Shown piece by piece: positions 32,892-44,680 of a stretch of 64,000 nucleotides of DNA. This DNA is from Tethya wilhelma (lineage: Eukaryota > Porifera > Demospongiae > Tethyida > Tethyidae), in NCBI GenBank assembly GCA_964030475.1, contig CAXIPT010000027.1, forward strand, positions 209,233 through 273,232. The letters run 5' to 3'. The position numbers and the translations under genes were made by a program. Every line of letters starts with the position of its first letter. Positions within the stretch are counted from its first letter, which is position 1. Below the pieces are notes generated by a model. The model made no database searches and was not told the DNA's origin. It was given only the letters and a program-made list of their open reading frames with translations.

Positions 32892-33137
32892 GTTGCTATG
32901 GCAACCAAACTTTCACAAGAGATAATTCTCATCATGAACCTTCATAATCCTCATGGGAAAAAAATTTCGTTGATCCTGGTTGATGATATACGACCGAGAA
33001 GGAGAAATTGGCAGGTGTGTATTATATGGAAAATGTATCGTATCTCAGACCTAGATACGTATTTTGCTATCCCAATGGAGATTTAAGGTATGATTAATTA
33101 GACGATTAATTTGACAAAATTTGGTTGCCATGGCAAC
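32892..33137. repeat. Repeat unit bounded by X-box-like palindromes
   Basis: GTTGCTATGGCAAC at 32892 and a perfect GTTGCCATGGCAAC palindrome at 33124-33137 bound an AT-rich 245-bp unit similar in design to 12391-12621. Confidence 0.5.
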
Positions 33138-33430
33138 AGTTCTTCTTGACCGTTTAATTAAATTATTAATTTTATGAATATTAATGAGGTCACATGACAA
33201 TTTTTTTCAAAAATGTTCAAGATAGATGCAAGATTATTCACCTATGTTTCCATGGTGATAACATACTCCATTAAAGAGCTATTTCAATTTTGCATAATTT
33301 TTCCCTTAATTAGCTACCTTAGGCCTTAATGGCACTAAGAATGAACATTTTAACTTAAAATTTGAAATAATATAATTGTAGCTCTACACAATGCAATCAC
33401 ATGCACTTAACACATTACAGATTCTAAAGA

Positions 33431-34269
33431 ATGGCCAAGCGCAAACTTGAACTTGATGATTTGGACAAAGTAAGTAACCCAATTCCTCACGCATCTCTCC
33501 ATGGAATAATCAAGACGTTATCTCCCAAAATGAAAAAAGGCAGACGAGGAAGTTATGAAGGGAAGCTCTATTTTAACAACAAGTCTTCTCCAAGTAGATT
33601 TTTGGGATTATGCCGAAACACTTGGACAAATTAAAAAACCTGTCCACCTAGACGATGTAGAAGTGGCTAAATCCAGGAGGGGTTCCAAAATGGAACTTAT
33701 TGTGAAGTCATCCACAGCCATACTAACTTCTCCAAAGAAGTATGACGCTGATCTATTTGCCGAAGAAATTGATACAATAAGTCAGCTCAATGAGAGAGAT
33801 ATCTATGACAGAGTTAATTTGCAAGTCAGAGCTTTGAAGATTTTGAAAACTGGAAAATTGGCAATATCCAACAAGTTTTGATCGACCGGATATTGCAAAT
33901 GTACACTATGGGAATCATTCATTGATAAACTTGAAGTTGGAAAGTCATACAATTAAGCTCTCTGAGTTTTATGTTCAGCAACATCTCAATATTAAATCCG
34001 TATCAAATGCCCAATAGGAATCATTTGTAGAGCAAATCGGTGATATTGATATTGGTGACATCACAGCTGACTGCAATGTAGATGAAGAACAGCTTGAGAT
34101 CACAGATGCTGTTACATGTATATTAGCAGTCCCCAAACTTGAACAATATAAAGCCTGTATACACATCGTGTGCAACCAATTGATGGAATCCAAGGACGCT
34201 GTACCGACCAAGACTGCCTGTGTCCTCAGCGGTAAACAAGCTTTATGTCTGGCTGAGGGAGAACTGTAG
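33431..34269 (+). pseudogene. Unrecognised gene, possibly OB-fold protein, frameshifted
   Basis: The ATG at 33431 starts MAKRKLELDDLDKVSNPIPH and ASLHGIIKTLSPKMKKGR. The frame then shifts near 33560 into FFWDYAE-like text and continues AKSRRGSKMELIVKSSTAIL, SPKKYDADLFAEEIDTISQL. After 33881 the frame changes again and a third block (about 34015-34269) reads ESFVEQIGDIDIGDITADCN to a TAG at 34267-34269. The pattern of beta-strand-like segments after a basic N-terminus recalls single-stranded-DNA-binding OB folds, but I cannot name the family. Two or three shifts suggest a dead copy. Confidence 0.45.
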
Positions 34270-34689
34270 GTAGCTACTCAATGGCTGCATATCAAGCAGC
34301 TTATATTCATTTCATCATAGACTATTCTACAAAATTTCTTTGATGCAAATTGCACTCAGTGCCACAGTAAGCATTGGTGCCATGGCGGCAGATCGTAGAG
34401 AGGCTTTCTATGTAATAGTTAAAGCATGAGTGCGCACATGCTTTAACTAGTTTAAATCCCACGTTGCAAGCGGGAAATGAAAATGTCTCGCTATTGGTCA
34501 GCGCTTGCTTGACAACCAAAGCGAAAAAGAATAGTCTCAAAGTTACAGTGTATTCAGTTCAAACGTAGTAAAATTATGTTCACTGTTGGTAGTTTCTTCT
34601 TCGAAGCTGCTTGATTTCAAGGTCTCCCTTCGTGCTTTAGCAACTGGAAATGGTCGTTCACGGGTAGCTACATCTAGCTAGCTAGATAG

Positions 34690-34918
34690 CGAGAACTGAG
34701 ACCTCGACGACAAGAAAATGAAATGGCGAGCTGAAAAACACTGGCAGCAATGACAGTACCTAGCGTTTTTCAGTATAAACTTTGTAATGGTCTCTGGGAC
34801 TCAAGAACAAGAAAATGAAAGGGCCTGGCTAAAGCACTGGCAGCTAGAAAAGCATGACAGCACCTAGTGTTTTCTGGTTAAAACTGAGGTTTGTAATGGT
34901 CGCTGACTCAAGAAAAAC
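34690..34918. repeat. Imperfect tandem duplication, about 115-bp unit
   Basis: AAGAAAATGAAA, then CACTGGCAGC, AGCACCTAGTGTTTT and TTTGTAATGGTC recur in the same order at 34710-34800 and 34805-34905, with a partial third start after 34905. Confidence 0.6.
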
Positions 34919-35251
34919 ATACAAAAATCTTTTTTTTTCATGCTAAAAGCATTTTGTAATTGATACTCAGTACTTTGAGCTCATTTGCATATTAGATCAA
35001 TTAGTGCGTACCCTGCAGCAATGTATATTTCCCTGTGGCTAGGGCATTACGGCTTATAAAATACGTAGCAACAATATAGCAACAGGATTTAATTTGTTTT
35101 TAAAATAATGTATAACATAAAAAATTATAATAGATAGCCACAGTAAGAAAGTAGGGCCAATGCCTAGCTATATGATTGTGCACACTTAATTGTGATGACC
35201 AATTCCAATTGATGTTGCCGTGAAAATCTTCTAAGTCCAAAAAGTGTACGT

Positions 35252-35654
35252 CAGATAAAAAATCGCCTACCGTACTGGGAATAGCTTGATAACTAGGAAC
35301 CATATGAACATGGTTGAGTGGTGGGTGGTCATTATTACATTTTTGCTTATACGCTTGCAATATCTTTATCATTAACATTTTTCACCATTCATATTGCATC
35401 CATTTTCATTTTAATTAAAATTGGAGCTGTTTGTTTAAACAAAATTGTTGGCAATACAAGCACATGGGTTTGGTTAGGAACCTATATTACAAGTAAAATA
35501 TTACTTTACTATCGATCAGTCGACTGGGAGTAGCATCTACATTTGGTTTAAATCTTCTTCCAAAAAAAAGTTATATAAATTGGTGCATGTTTGTTTGGCT
35601 GAATGCTGTATAGGAGCAGGTTATATTATAGTTTTAGTTTACTTTAGTTACTGT
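35252..35654 (+). repeat. Element G, copy 1, with a hydrophobic ORF
   Basis: This block is a roughly 93 per cent similar inverted copy of part of 58584-59263. The open frame 35318-35533 is strongly hydrophobic (FFTIHIASIFILIKIGAVCL, STWVWLGTYITSKILLYY), with two likely membrane segments. A second frame past 35560 begins INWCM and GAGYIIVLVYFSY, where the block is cut by a hAT end (CAGTGGCGTAGCC at 35655). Function unknown. Confidence 0.5.
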
Positions 35655-37440
35655 CAGTGGCGTAGCCAGCCCCAAAGCATTGCTAGGGCATAGTGTGCCG
35701 CTTCTGTGGCACCGCAACAATTTAGGGGGGTCTGGGGGCATGCCCCCCAGGAAATTTTGGGATTTTACGTGCTCTGAGATGCGTTCTGGTGCATTCTAGG
35801 AGCCTAGAGAAATGCATAGTCACACAAACAAATTTAATAGTTATGCAATGCATGATAATGAATAAAAACTGAATATTCAGTAATTTAAAATTAATTACAA
35901 AAGGATTCGTCTATTACTACTAGCAAAATTTTCTAGGACACCAGACATCTGAATATTTGAAGACAAATCTCTCTCTACTGACAGTACAGCTAAGTTACTC
36001 AATCGTTCATCACACATTGAAAGTTCTCTCACATGAAGATGAAGTAACAGCTTTAGTTTGAACAATATTTAGTAGTTGGATTACCCCAGGAAATGCTGCT
36101 TTCAGTGGAGTAAGTACTGCAATTGTATCCAAATTAGTTTCAGCATTTGGATTAGTCTCCTTAACAACTCTTGCAGCATGGACCAACTCCAGCTTGAGAG
36201 CATCTTCAGAAGGCAGCTTTGATGAATACAAGTCAACCAATGGCTTCAATGCTTTAAAATCTAAATAGTTTTCAGATTTTGGAGAGCAGGACTGTATAGA
36301 TTTCATAACTTCCTTGTTTGACTCACTAAATCGCCTGTTTATCTCTCCCAACATATTGTCAATCACACGAAAATACAAATGATAACAATAATCTTCTTTA
36401 GACACGAGCTTATCTCTGTGACCTATAGAACTTCATAGTCCTCCAGTCATCTTGGTAAACCATGTTGTCGACTGGACCTCTCCTGTGGTCCTGCAATATT
36501 GTGTTTCCTTGCAAATTCTATTGCTTCATCCCATAGTTTACTCCATGATCTATCTGATCGTGATTCAGATAGGGTGCTTTCAACTGACATAATAAGAGAA
36601 ACTGCTGCAGAAAGATCTAAGTCTGGTGACTGCAAAGCATCTGACAAACTCTTAGTTAAACCAAAGAGATAGTCAAATATCACTAAACATGATATAAATT
36701 TAAAACATTGAATGTCTCTTAGAATTCCCTTGGCTTGAATAGATCTATCATGGTCATTAGATAAGCTAATTGTAGTCAAGGTAGTCAAGATTGATCCAAA
36801 AGTTTGACGAACAGCAACAATGCATATGTGACAACAAGCCCAACATGTTTCAACTAGCCTTTTTAGTTGTACAGCTTGTTCTTCTAAGAAGTGCTTGATT
36901 TTCCAAAAAGAGCTCATGTGCTTTAGATGCAGACATAAAGACATAACGGCTCTCCAATTGTGCTAAAAATTCACCAGCATGGGATACAGACCTACAACAG
37001 TCTACTAAGACAAGGTTTAGTTTATGTGCCCAACAATGTGTGTATATAGCACAAAGGGAAATTTCTCTTATTCTTGCTTGAACTCCAGAACAAGCTCCGT
37101 TGCATCATCATAGCACTGGCACACGCAGTTGTCTAAAGATTAATGACAATCAGACAAAGCGCTACAAATATATTCAACTAATGATGCTGCATCAAGGTTT
37201 TTAATATGAAGAAATCCAATAAATCGCTCAAATCTTACCACTTTGTAAGTAGCGCAAGACTATAGACATTTGCTCCTTCTTGCTAATGTCTTTAATTTCG
37301 TCAACTATCAGTGAAAAATAAACAGAATCTCAAACTTGAGTACAAATAACTTCCTTAACCATGTTACTCATGATTGTGGCTAGTTGATTTTGAATTTCAG
37401 GGGATGTATATAAGGCATTTCTTGGTGCACTTATTGTTTG
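35655..37440 (-). mobile_element. hAT element 2, truncated
   Basis: One end is visible: CAGTGGCGTAGCCAGCCCC at 35655, inserted in element G. A run of GGGGGTCTGGGGGCATGCCC near 35727 also occurs near the end of the hAT at 18788. Transposase remnants follow on the minus strand. The other end is missing where BEL/Pao sequence begins. Confidence 0.65.
36010..37410 (-). pseudogene. hAT transposase (ZMYM/TTF-like) remnant
   Basis: From about 37410 downward, short blocks in changing frames show SVYFSLIVDE and KKEQMSIVLRY, the catalytic Asp region of DUF4371-type hAT enzymes. The frame 36944-36447 holds the helical insertion domain. The frame 36405-36010 ends in LNIVQTKAVTSSSCERTFNV, the start of the C-terminal dimerisation motif, after which the frame stops. 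Multiple stops in the upstream third. Not functional. Confidence 0.65.
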
Positions 37441-37469
37441 GCTCTCTCTTGGATGCAAATAGATGAAGA

Positions 37470-37594
37470 CTAGCCTAGCGAGAAGCATGCAACTTCACTC
37501 ACGAGAAAAAACTTTTATTCTAAATTAGCGAACATATACAAGAAAAATTATAGTACGTAAGATACAACCATAGATAACGATCAAGAGTCAACAT
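37470..37594 (-). repeat. Candidate 3' LTR of the BEL/Pao element
   Basis: On the minus strand, TGTTGACTCTTGATCG follows a purine/GC-rich tract (GGCCGGCGGGA). A polyadenylation signal AATAAAA lies near 37521 and the block ends near CTTCA. No second LTR is available for comparison. Confidence 0.4.
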
Positions 37595-37772
37595 CCCGCC
37601 GGCCAAGACCGAACGGTATTACAAACCTATTCACGTTACAAAGTTATGCAAACAATCAATCCAAGTTCAACACACAAACAACTATGAGTTCAGATTAAGC
37701 AATTACACACAACAAATTAAATCAATGTTCAACAAGTAGCACAGTTAAACGTAACAATTAGTACCTCAAAGT

Positions 37773-38800
37773 TCAAACTTGCACAGGTAATAGAGCAGCA
37801 ATCTTAGTCACTGGACGTTTGTAGCTGCCATGTGCCGTCTTCACAGTCACCACACGGACTATTCCATCAGCACCAGGATGGACTGTGATCACTCGAGCTA
37901 ATGGCCACCTTGCAGGGACCAAACCATCTTTTCTTGCAGGACAACATCTCCCACTCTGAGATTCTTCGAGGAATGGTTCCATTTGGTGTACTTGCGGAGA
38001 CTGGTAAGATATTCTGTCCGCCAACGTTTCCAAAAATCTCTCACAAGTGACTGACACAAGTGCCAACGGCGAAGGAGTGAGGTGGGTTTGTAGCTGAAGG
38101 ATGGATCAGGTAAGGAACTTAGTGGTCGTCCAATCAAGAAGTGCCCAGGAGTGAGAGCACTCACACCATCATCATCAAATTGGGTAGAGACCAAAGGGCG
38201 ACTGTTTAAGCAAGCCTCGATCTGTGCAAGGGTAGTAGTCATCTTTTCAAAGGTAAGCCTTGCATTCCCAACCACACGTCTCAAATGGGTTTTGAAACTT
38301 CGGACAGCGGCCCACCAAAATGGGGTGCACGCTCCGGGATGAATTTCCACTCAATGTTTAGAGTTGCACAAAACTCGGAAATCGCTTCTTTAGTGCCGTG
38401 GTCACTCCAGATGAGTCTGGGAACACCTCTTCTTGCAACAAAACGTCTCAAACAAGCGATGATGAATGCTTCTGTTGTCAAAAATGCACACATAGGACTT
38501 CACAACAACAGGTTTACGGACATAGCCATACTTAGTGTAAAGAGGACCAGCATAGTCTACTCCAACTCGTTCAAACACAATGTCTGGTGTGACACATTCC
38601 ATCGGTAATTGGCCCATGATTTGGGGTCTAGGCTTTATTGAGTGCTTACGGCAAACAACACAACTTCTGGTAACGTCTCGAATAATCTTGCGATGTCCAA
38701 CAATGTGAAGCGTTCACTGAGGGAGGAGCTCAATAGTCGTGGACCAGCGTGAAGTAATCGAAGGTGTTCTGTGTTCACGAAAATATTGTACCACGGAAAT
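37773..38800 (-). pseudogene. BEL/Pao integrase and C-terminal domain, frameshifted
   Basis: Minus-strand order: a zinc-binding stretch about 38760-38640 (HIVGHRK and SCVVCRK), then FERVGVDYAGPLYTKYGYVR with the first catalytic Asp (38617-38402). VPRLIWSDHGT with the second Asp and FIPERAPHFGG follow (38493-38330). Then come WAAVRSFKTHLRRV, ALTPGHFLIGRPL and RRWHLCQSLVRDFWKRW (38350-37900), and the DUF5641-like tail with VITVHPGADGIVRVVTVKTA (to 37773). This enzyme inserts the cDNA. Frames shift at least three times. A small deletion falls where the catalytic Glu is expected. Confidence 0.85.
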
Positions 38801-38815
38801 TTGGAGCTATACGGT

Positions 38816-39330
38816 ATTCCCAGTACGGTAGTACTGGGTACATAGGAATGGCACAGATGGTCCATTAGCGCAATACAAATATTCACATGAATAACTCTGC
38901 AAAAACTGAGTGCTTGCCACTAAAAGGCTTTTAAAGCTACTATTTAGCTCATTCTCAAGCCCCAAAACATGGCCTAAAACCATCGCTAATGTTCCAAACT
39001 AAAATGCCATACCTCCAATTTTCTCCATCTTCTTCTATCATGGCTCAACTTTTCTCAAAGATTGTTCATTTTCAGAAGCTGATTCTTGAACGAATAAACT
39101 TGGTATCTTTGTCTTCACGTGCTTTTGGTATCGGTTTTCTGTGTCTCTCGTTAGGTGGCTAGATACACGGCGAAAAGCGCCTCCTCCGTATGGCAGCCAT
39201 TCATTTCTACGCTCATGCATAATTCATTAGCTACTTGAACATTTCAAAGTGACGACTCTTTTCCAGATATGTGTGCGTTGCACTCCAGGGCAGGTATAAC
39301 TGTATGAGCTTGAGTTGGGGAATATGCCTA
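38816..39330. mobile_element. Family B repeat, copy B4
   Basis: Palindrome start and B body. It abuts a fragment of a family D end (GGAGCTATACGGTA at 38803-38816) and is cut near 39345 by a family A MITE. The opposite strand has an open frame 39220-39038 (RYQKHVKTKIPSLFVQESAS). Confidence 0.7.
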
Positions 39331-39348
39331 TTCCATTCATTACATGCA

Positions 39349-40046
39349 TATGTGAGGCTCCAAGCGAAAAGCGGACGTTTGGGAATTTTGAGTTAGCGAT
39401 TCCATGCGTATCTAGGCCTTCCCAGGAAGGACATATAAAAATTTGCTTAAGTAGTTTTCCAGATATAGCACTTGCAAGCAGCCCTGCCTTCACTCGTGGC
39501 TTCCTAGAAAAACGGTTGTAAAATTGTTGTTAGGTAAACTATGGGCAGTCCGTATACTCTCTGTATCTTAATTAGATCATGTACAGTACATGCTGAATAT
39601 TACCACAGCCAGCCACGTGGGACTAAAATTATTTAGTGAGAAGTGAGTAGCTAAGACCCAGAAGACGGCTACTGGACTCAAGGAGGTAAGGGCTTGTTAG
39701 TAGAGAGATAGATTCTAGGTACAGTAAGTTCTAAGAACTAAGATAAGCCTCCATATGCGTACAGGGAGAGGCAGCTGCCTAGCTTATAAACATTTGCTAG
39801 GGTCTATTGCACAGCATAGCAACAGTTCTCCGTGTTAGCAACTAAATAAAAATGAACAGGGCTAACAATACGGTCTATATCTCTGCAACAGAAGCAGCTC
39901 CACCCCTAAAATTTTGTGTGGAGCATGCTGAGATGTAGCACAATGCATCTGTGCAGTAAAAAACGCAGAAATAAACTAAAACCGCATTTTACTCTAAAAA
40001 CAATGATTTTCCCAACGATCGGTTTTCGCTTGGAGCCTCACATATG
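39349..40046. mobile_element. Family A MITE, reverse orientation
   Basis: Ends TGTGAGGCTCCAAGCGAAAA and TTTTCGCTTGGAGCCTCACA are exact inverted partners although both differ from the CCTGTCAAGC form of other copies. The body matches 25100-25860 in reverse. Confidence 0.75.
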
Positions 40047-40280
40047 TTAGAGTGAGGGTTGAGGGCTCTGTGGATGAGGGTATGTTAATGCCACATTCTG
40101 ACCTTGAGTGATATGCACCGTTACACAGTGTACACAGAGTCCTTGGTGATTGGCTACTAAGTCCGATATGGTTCCTAAGTATTTTTGTCAACTGTAAGGC
40201 TGGGATGATTGTGCGCTAAGAGGATTGGCTACCACTTGTTGTCTAAAAGATTTGTTATAATTCAGCCAACCCAAATTGCA

Positions 40281-41395
40281 ACAAGTGAAAAAAACATTGA
40301 AAATGTAATGAGACATAGTAATGGCCAAATCATAAAAAAGAAAGCAAACAAGATGGAATAGCTGTTTAACAGAATCATTCCTGTGTGGGCTGCATGTAGT
40401 ACTCTCTTCCCATGTTGGGTCCCTCATGTTGCCCATAGGAATAATTCTTTATACACACAAACAGCTATTCCATCTTGTTTGCTTTCTTTTTTACGATTTG
40501 GCCATTCCTATGTCTCAATACATTTTCAATGTGTTTTTCACTTGTTTGTTCTCATTTTTTCATAATTCTACATCACATTTGAGTTTGTGTGTATATGGTA
40601 GTTACTTGTACACTATCAGCATGGATATTATAGCTTCTATGCTATCAGTATAAAGTCATGGTGAAGCACCTCAGGAGGCTGGAGCTGTATCTTACAAAAT
40701 TTACTTGCTTTGCTCATCTTCTTATAATGACAACTATGTAACAAAGTAGTCTATTAACCTCCTATTATTGAAGACTGAAAAGTACCGGTAATTGGTTACA
40801 GAGACTTCAGCACAACCAGAAATCTTCAGGTAAAACAGGCAGGGCAGCGAATATTCGGATTCCAAATAACGCACACTTGTCTAACTGGAAAAGGTTGTCA
40901 ACTTGAGTTCCAAGGTAGCTAATGAATTATTAATGAGTATAGAAATGAATGGCTGCCATACAGAGAAGGTGCTTTTCGTCTTGTATCTAGCGACTCAGCT
41001 AGAGAGACGAATAACCGATACAAAAAGCACGTGAAGACAAAGAAACCAAGTTTATTTGTTCAAGAATCAGCTTCTGAAAGTGAGCGGTCTTCGAGAAAAG
41101 TCGTTCCAAGATAGAAGAAGAAGAAGAAGAAGAAGAAGAAGAAGAAGATGGAGAAAATTGAAGGTTTGGCATACTTTAGTTTGTTACTTTAGCGATGGTT
41201 TTAGGCTATGTTTTTAGGCTCAATAGAAAGAGAAAAGGCTAAATAGTAGCTTAAGAAGCCTTTTAGTGCCAAGCGCTCAGTTTTTGCAGAGTTATTCGCG
41301 TGAATATTTGTATTGCGCTAATGGGCCATCCGTGCCATTCCTATGTACCCAGTACTACCGTACTGGGAATACAATAACGTAGTGCATCTTGAATA
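40281..41395. mobile_element. Complete B/C composite element, reverse orientation
   Basis: Hairpin C5 at 40281-40545 joins through TTTGTTCTCATTTTTTCATA to the tail (CACTATCAGCATGGATATTA), the B body and the terminal palindrome ending at 41395 (AGTACTACCGTACTGGGAAT). Same layout as 30245-31274, reversed. A GAA run lies at 41113-41150. The frame from about 40945 reads EWLPYREGAFRLVSSDSARE and FVQESASESE. Confidence 0.72.
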
Positions 41396-41499
41396 ATGAG
41401 TCTGGCATATGTTAGCATGTCCCTTGTAGTGTGTCTGTTAATACAGCTATGTATGCTAGAAAGCAGTGAAGGAGACTTGACACTTCCCTGAGGCGGAGG

Positions 41500-41900
41500 C
41501 GGTTCGGGCCAAGCATGGCGATTGGTGTAGAGCCCAGCAACTGCTCCAATTACTGGATATTTTCAACCAGTATTTCCCTCATCTTGACTAACTGCCAGAG
41601 TATTTTCTCCACTAAATTTGCTGGAACAAGGGCCACATCCGGTGACAAAATTAGAGCTCCATTGACCTGGCGGGGTGTCAGGGGAGCTTTTGTGTGAGTG
41701 CTTGTTGTGCTGGTGCTTAACACAAAGATTGGATTCTGAGAAAGCGTGTGGGGACTAAAGTGAGCATATTGGGTGAGGGAAGGCCTCCTAAACATTTGTG
41801 AGGGCCAGTAAAAGGCAATCAGACAGCATATGTGTGGCCAAAGTTCTAATGTGGTTTGTGATAAATGTAGCAAGTTAAAAGCTGCAGGACACAATTTTAG
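41500..41900 (-). pseudogene. Retroelement gag-like fragment
   Basis: Minus frame contains NGALILSPDVALVPANLVEK followed by KILWQLVKMREILVENIQ. A segment of the form 'PA(N/K)LVEKI...VxMxELL' is common in an accessory/gag ORF of invertebrate retroelements. A stop interrupts directly after it. No neighbours of the element were recognised. Confidence 0.35.
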
Positions 41901-42005
41901 GCTGACAGCTGCGAATTAAAAGTAAAAGTTACCCATTAGGCCAAGCCACCTGACCTGTAGTCTCGTAACAAGGCAGTAGCTGCTAATCCCAGCCAGTGCA
42001 TAATG

Positions 42006-42860
42006 TGTGACCTGGTCAAGGCAAAACTTGCCAGTTAGGAAATTATTGATTTTGGAGTAAAATGCGTTTTTAGTTTAATTTGCGTTTTTGCGCGAAATTT
42101 TTTTTTCTTGTGTGGATGCGTTGTGCTACATCTCCAGCACACTTAATGCAAAATTTGAACGGTAGAGCTGCTCCTGTTGCAGAGATATAGCCAGTAGTCC
42201 CAACCTTGTTCATTTTTACTTCGTTGCTAACAAGGAGAACAAACCGTAGCAATGAGCAAGGCAACTGCCACCAAAAATAATTTATTACTCAATGTTAGCT
42301 CACTTCTAAGCTGACAAATCTCAAAATTTTTGCTTTTTATCTCAGCATGCTCCATGCAAAATTTGAGCGGTAGAGCTTCTCCTGTTGCAGAGATAAAGCC
42401 AGTAGTCTCAACCTCGTTCATTTTTACTTAGTTGCTAACAAGGAGAACAAACTGTAGCAAATATTTATGAGCAAGGCAGCTGCCACTAAAAATAATTTAT
42501 TACTCAATGTTAGCTCACTTCTAAGCTGACAAATCTCAAAAATTTGCTGCAGTACATAGACCAAAAGGTAAGCTAAAGCTGCTTGTCTAACCCAACCACT
42601 TTCATACAGTACATTTCTACTCGTAGGTAATGCCTCTCCCTGTACAGTGATCGCGTAGAGGTTATTTTAGGCTTATCTTAGTTCTTAGAACTTACTGTTC
42701 CTTTAATTTATCTCTCTACTAGCAAGCGCTTTACCTCCTTGAGTGTCTTCTGGGTCTACTCGCTTCTCACTAAATCATTTTTAGCCCCCACATGACTGGC
42801 TGTGGTAATATTCAGCATGTACTGTACATGATCTAATTAAAGTATATGGACCACCCATAC
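42006..42860. mobile_element. Family A MITE with internal 210-bp tandem duplication
   Basis: Starts GTGTGACCTGGTCAAGGCAA. The body matches the 25078 copy. Units 42130-42335 and 42346-42545 are near-identical (AGCGGTAGAGCTTCTCCTGT, GCTAACAAGGAGAACAAACT). The right TIR is missing at the family's usual place. Confidence 0.65.
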
Positions 42861-43544
42861 TTTACCTAGCTACAACTTTTTTTGGGTGAGCCGGAGTGAG
42901 CCCCACACTAGTGTAGTCAACGGTGAAACTTTCTATATATTATATATTATGTTATATATTTGTTGTCTGTCGTACGTCCTCATCATATAAAATATGGTAT
43001 ATGTTTATGACGATCATTGCCAGTGCATCTCAATCTACAGCGCATGCGCGTAGGTCCACGTGTTCGTGATTTTGCACTTCAATCAGAGAGAAACTTGATC
43101 AGTGGTGACTGAGAAAGAAAGCTATTGCTTGAGCTGAAAAGAGAGTAAACTTAAATACTCGCCAAGTTGGTACCCTATTAGTTAACTGAGCCATGCAATG
43201 ACCGGAGAGACCACAATTAGAGGGGCTGAAAACTAGCATAGCTCAGTAGAGGATAGCAAAGCCCCAAAATCAACAGGTAGTACTGCTGGCTCCTATACTA
43301 GCACATACACCTGCCTGTCAGTTCTTGAACAACTAGCAATTTGATCTTTCTGCTCAGTCATGCTATATACATTTTCAAGTACACTTTAGTTCATTTGTCC
43401 CTGGTTAATATTCAGCTTTCATTTTTATGTGTGTTGTATAGCTGAAGTAACATCAATTATTGATGAAATTTAATTGTTTGCTACATAGCAATGATAACGG
43501 CTCGCCCCTTTTTGATGTTCAACATCGTCACTAGTATATAATAA
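42861..43544. other. Interval with no recognised gene
   Basis: Non-coding AT-rich sequence with TATATTATATATTATG near 42935. A family A end fragment starts at 43545. Confidence 0.4.
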
Positions 43545-43716
43545 TGTACGTGGAATAGCTAACTCAAAATTCACAGATTTTCCTGTTTTCCATAGACATA
43601 TTCCATATTATTCCCAGTACGGTAGTACTGGGTACACACGAATGGGACGGATGGCCTATTAGCCCAATACAAATATTCACGCGAATAACTCTGCAAAAAC
43701 TGAGCACAAAGGCTTC

Positions 43717-44680
43717 TTAACTCTTTAGGGCCGATTGCGGATTTATCCGCACACGTATATTCAACGATCGCATAATCTGCATTTTTCGCATTTTTTATTT
43801 TATAGCCATAGCGTTTGAGCTATGAGCTTTGGACTCGCTATGCAGTTAGGTAAGGAAGCGCTCTACTAAAATACCAAGTAAGAGTCAGGTCTAATTAGTG
43901 GAAGGGGAGATATAGGCTTTGGAGTTCAAAGGTCGCGATCGCGGCGAGATCGTGACCCTTGGTTTTAAACTCACGTTTTTTTTTAGTGGTTTGCAGGCAG
44001 TGGCGGATCTAAGATTTTCATAAGGGGGTTTCTAAGAACAGTATGCGTGCAAAGTGCGCGAAAAATTTTGCAGTAGCCACGCCCACTTGTCGTATTTTGC
44101 GTAATAGCCCCACCCATTTTCACTTGCATGAACTTTGCACTTTACTGTTAGTGTCGATCGTGCTAGGTAGTGTTTGGGATCGAGGCTAGGTAGCGTTCAG
44201 TTTGAGCGCTAGTCAGTAAAGCAGCAGCTAGCTAGCTAACTATCTAGAATTGCAGCCGAGTCAGCTGCTCAATATTGTATGTAACTAGTCAGTTATATGA
44301 GATTTTTAAGCCAAAGGGGGTTTCAATTGAAACCTCTGAAACCCCCCTGGATCCGCCACTGGCAGGAAAAGCTTGACGCTAGCTATGGAGGTGCAGGGAG
44401 GCTAAGGCTATACCTGCATGCAAACACTTTTGCAGTGCTGCTGGAAAAAAAATCTAAAGTATGCAGGTCGTTTGGCGAACTTCCATTTTTGCAAGCTTTC
44501 AATGTTAATAAAAGCAAACCTAGAACTAATTTGATATAGTTAGTACAACCATAGCTAAGCTTAACTACCTACAAAAGAGAGTGGCTAAGGCTAAACGAAA
44601 TGTACAAAAACCAAGGTTAATTAAATATTCATAAAATCTAATTAAATATGCATAATAAATTTAGGCCCTAAAGAGATAAG
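43717..44680. mobile_element. piggyBac-like MITE nested in B6
   Basis: Inside TTAA (43717) the end reads CTCTTTAGGGCC. The other end is GGCCCTAAAGAG followed by ATAA, one base off TTAA. The interior includes GTCGCGATCGCGGCG, reminiscent of 11687-11705 in the other TTAA element. It hosts a hAT-type MITE. Confidence 0.78.
43998..44361. mobile_element. Non-autonomous hAT element with 5-bp target duplication
   Basis: Ends CAGTGGCGGATC and GATCCGCCACTG are inverted. GCAGG flanks both sides. Inner text GGGGGTTTC and GAAACCCCC extends the inverted repeat. The element is 364 bp long. A plus open frame at 44297 spans its right edge and is not a gene. Confidence 0.82.

Noticed and set aside
44297..44539. 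80-codon plus frame
   Set aside because: Spans the edge of two nested MITEs and cannot be an ancestral gene.
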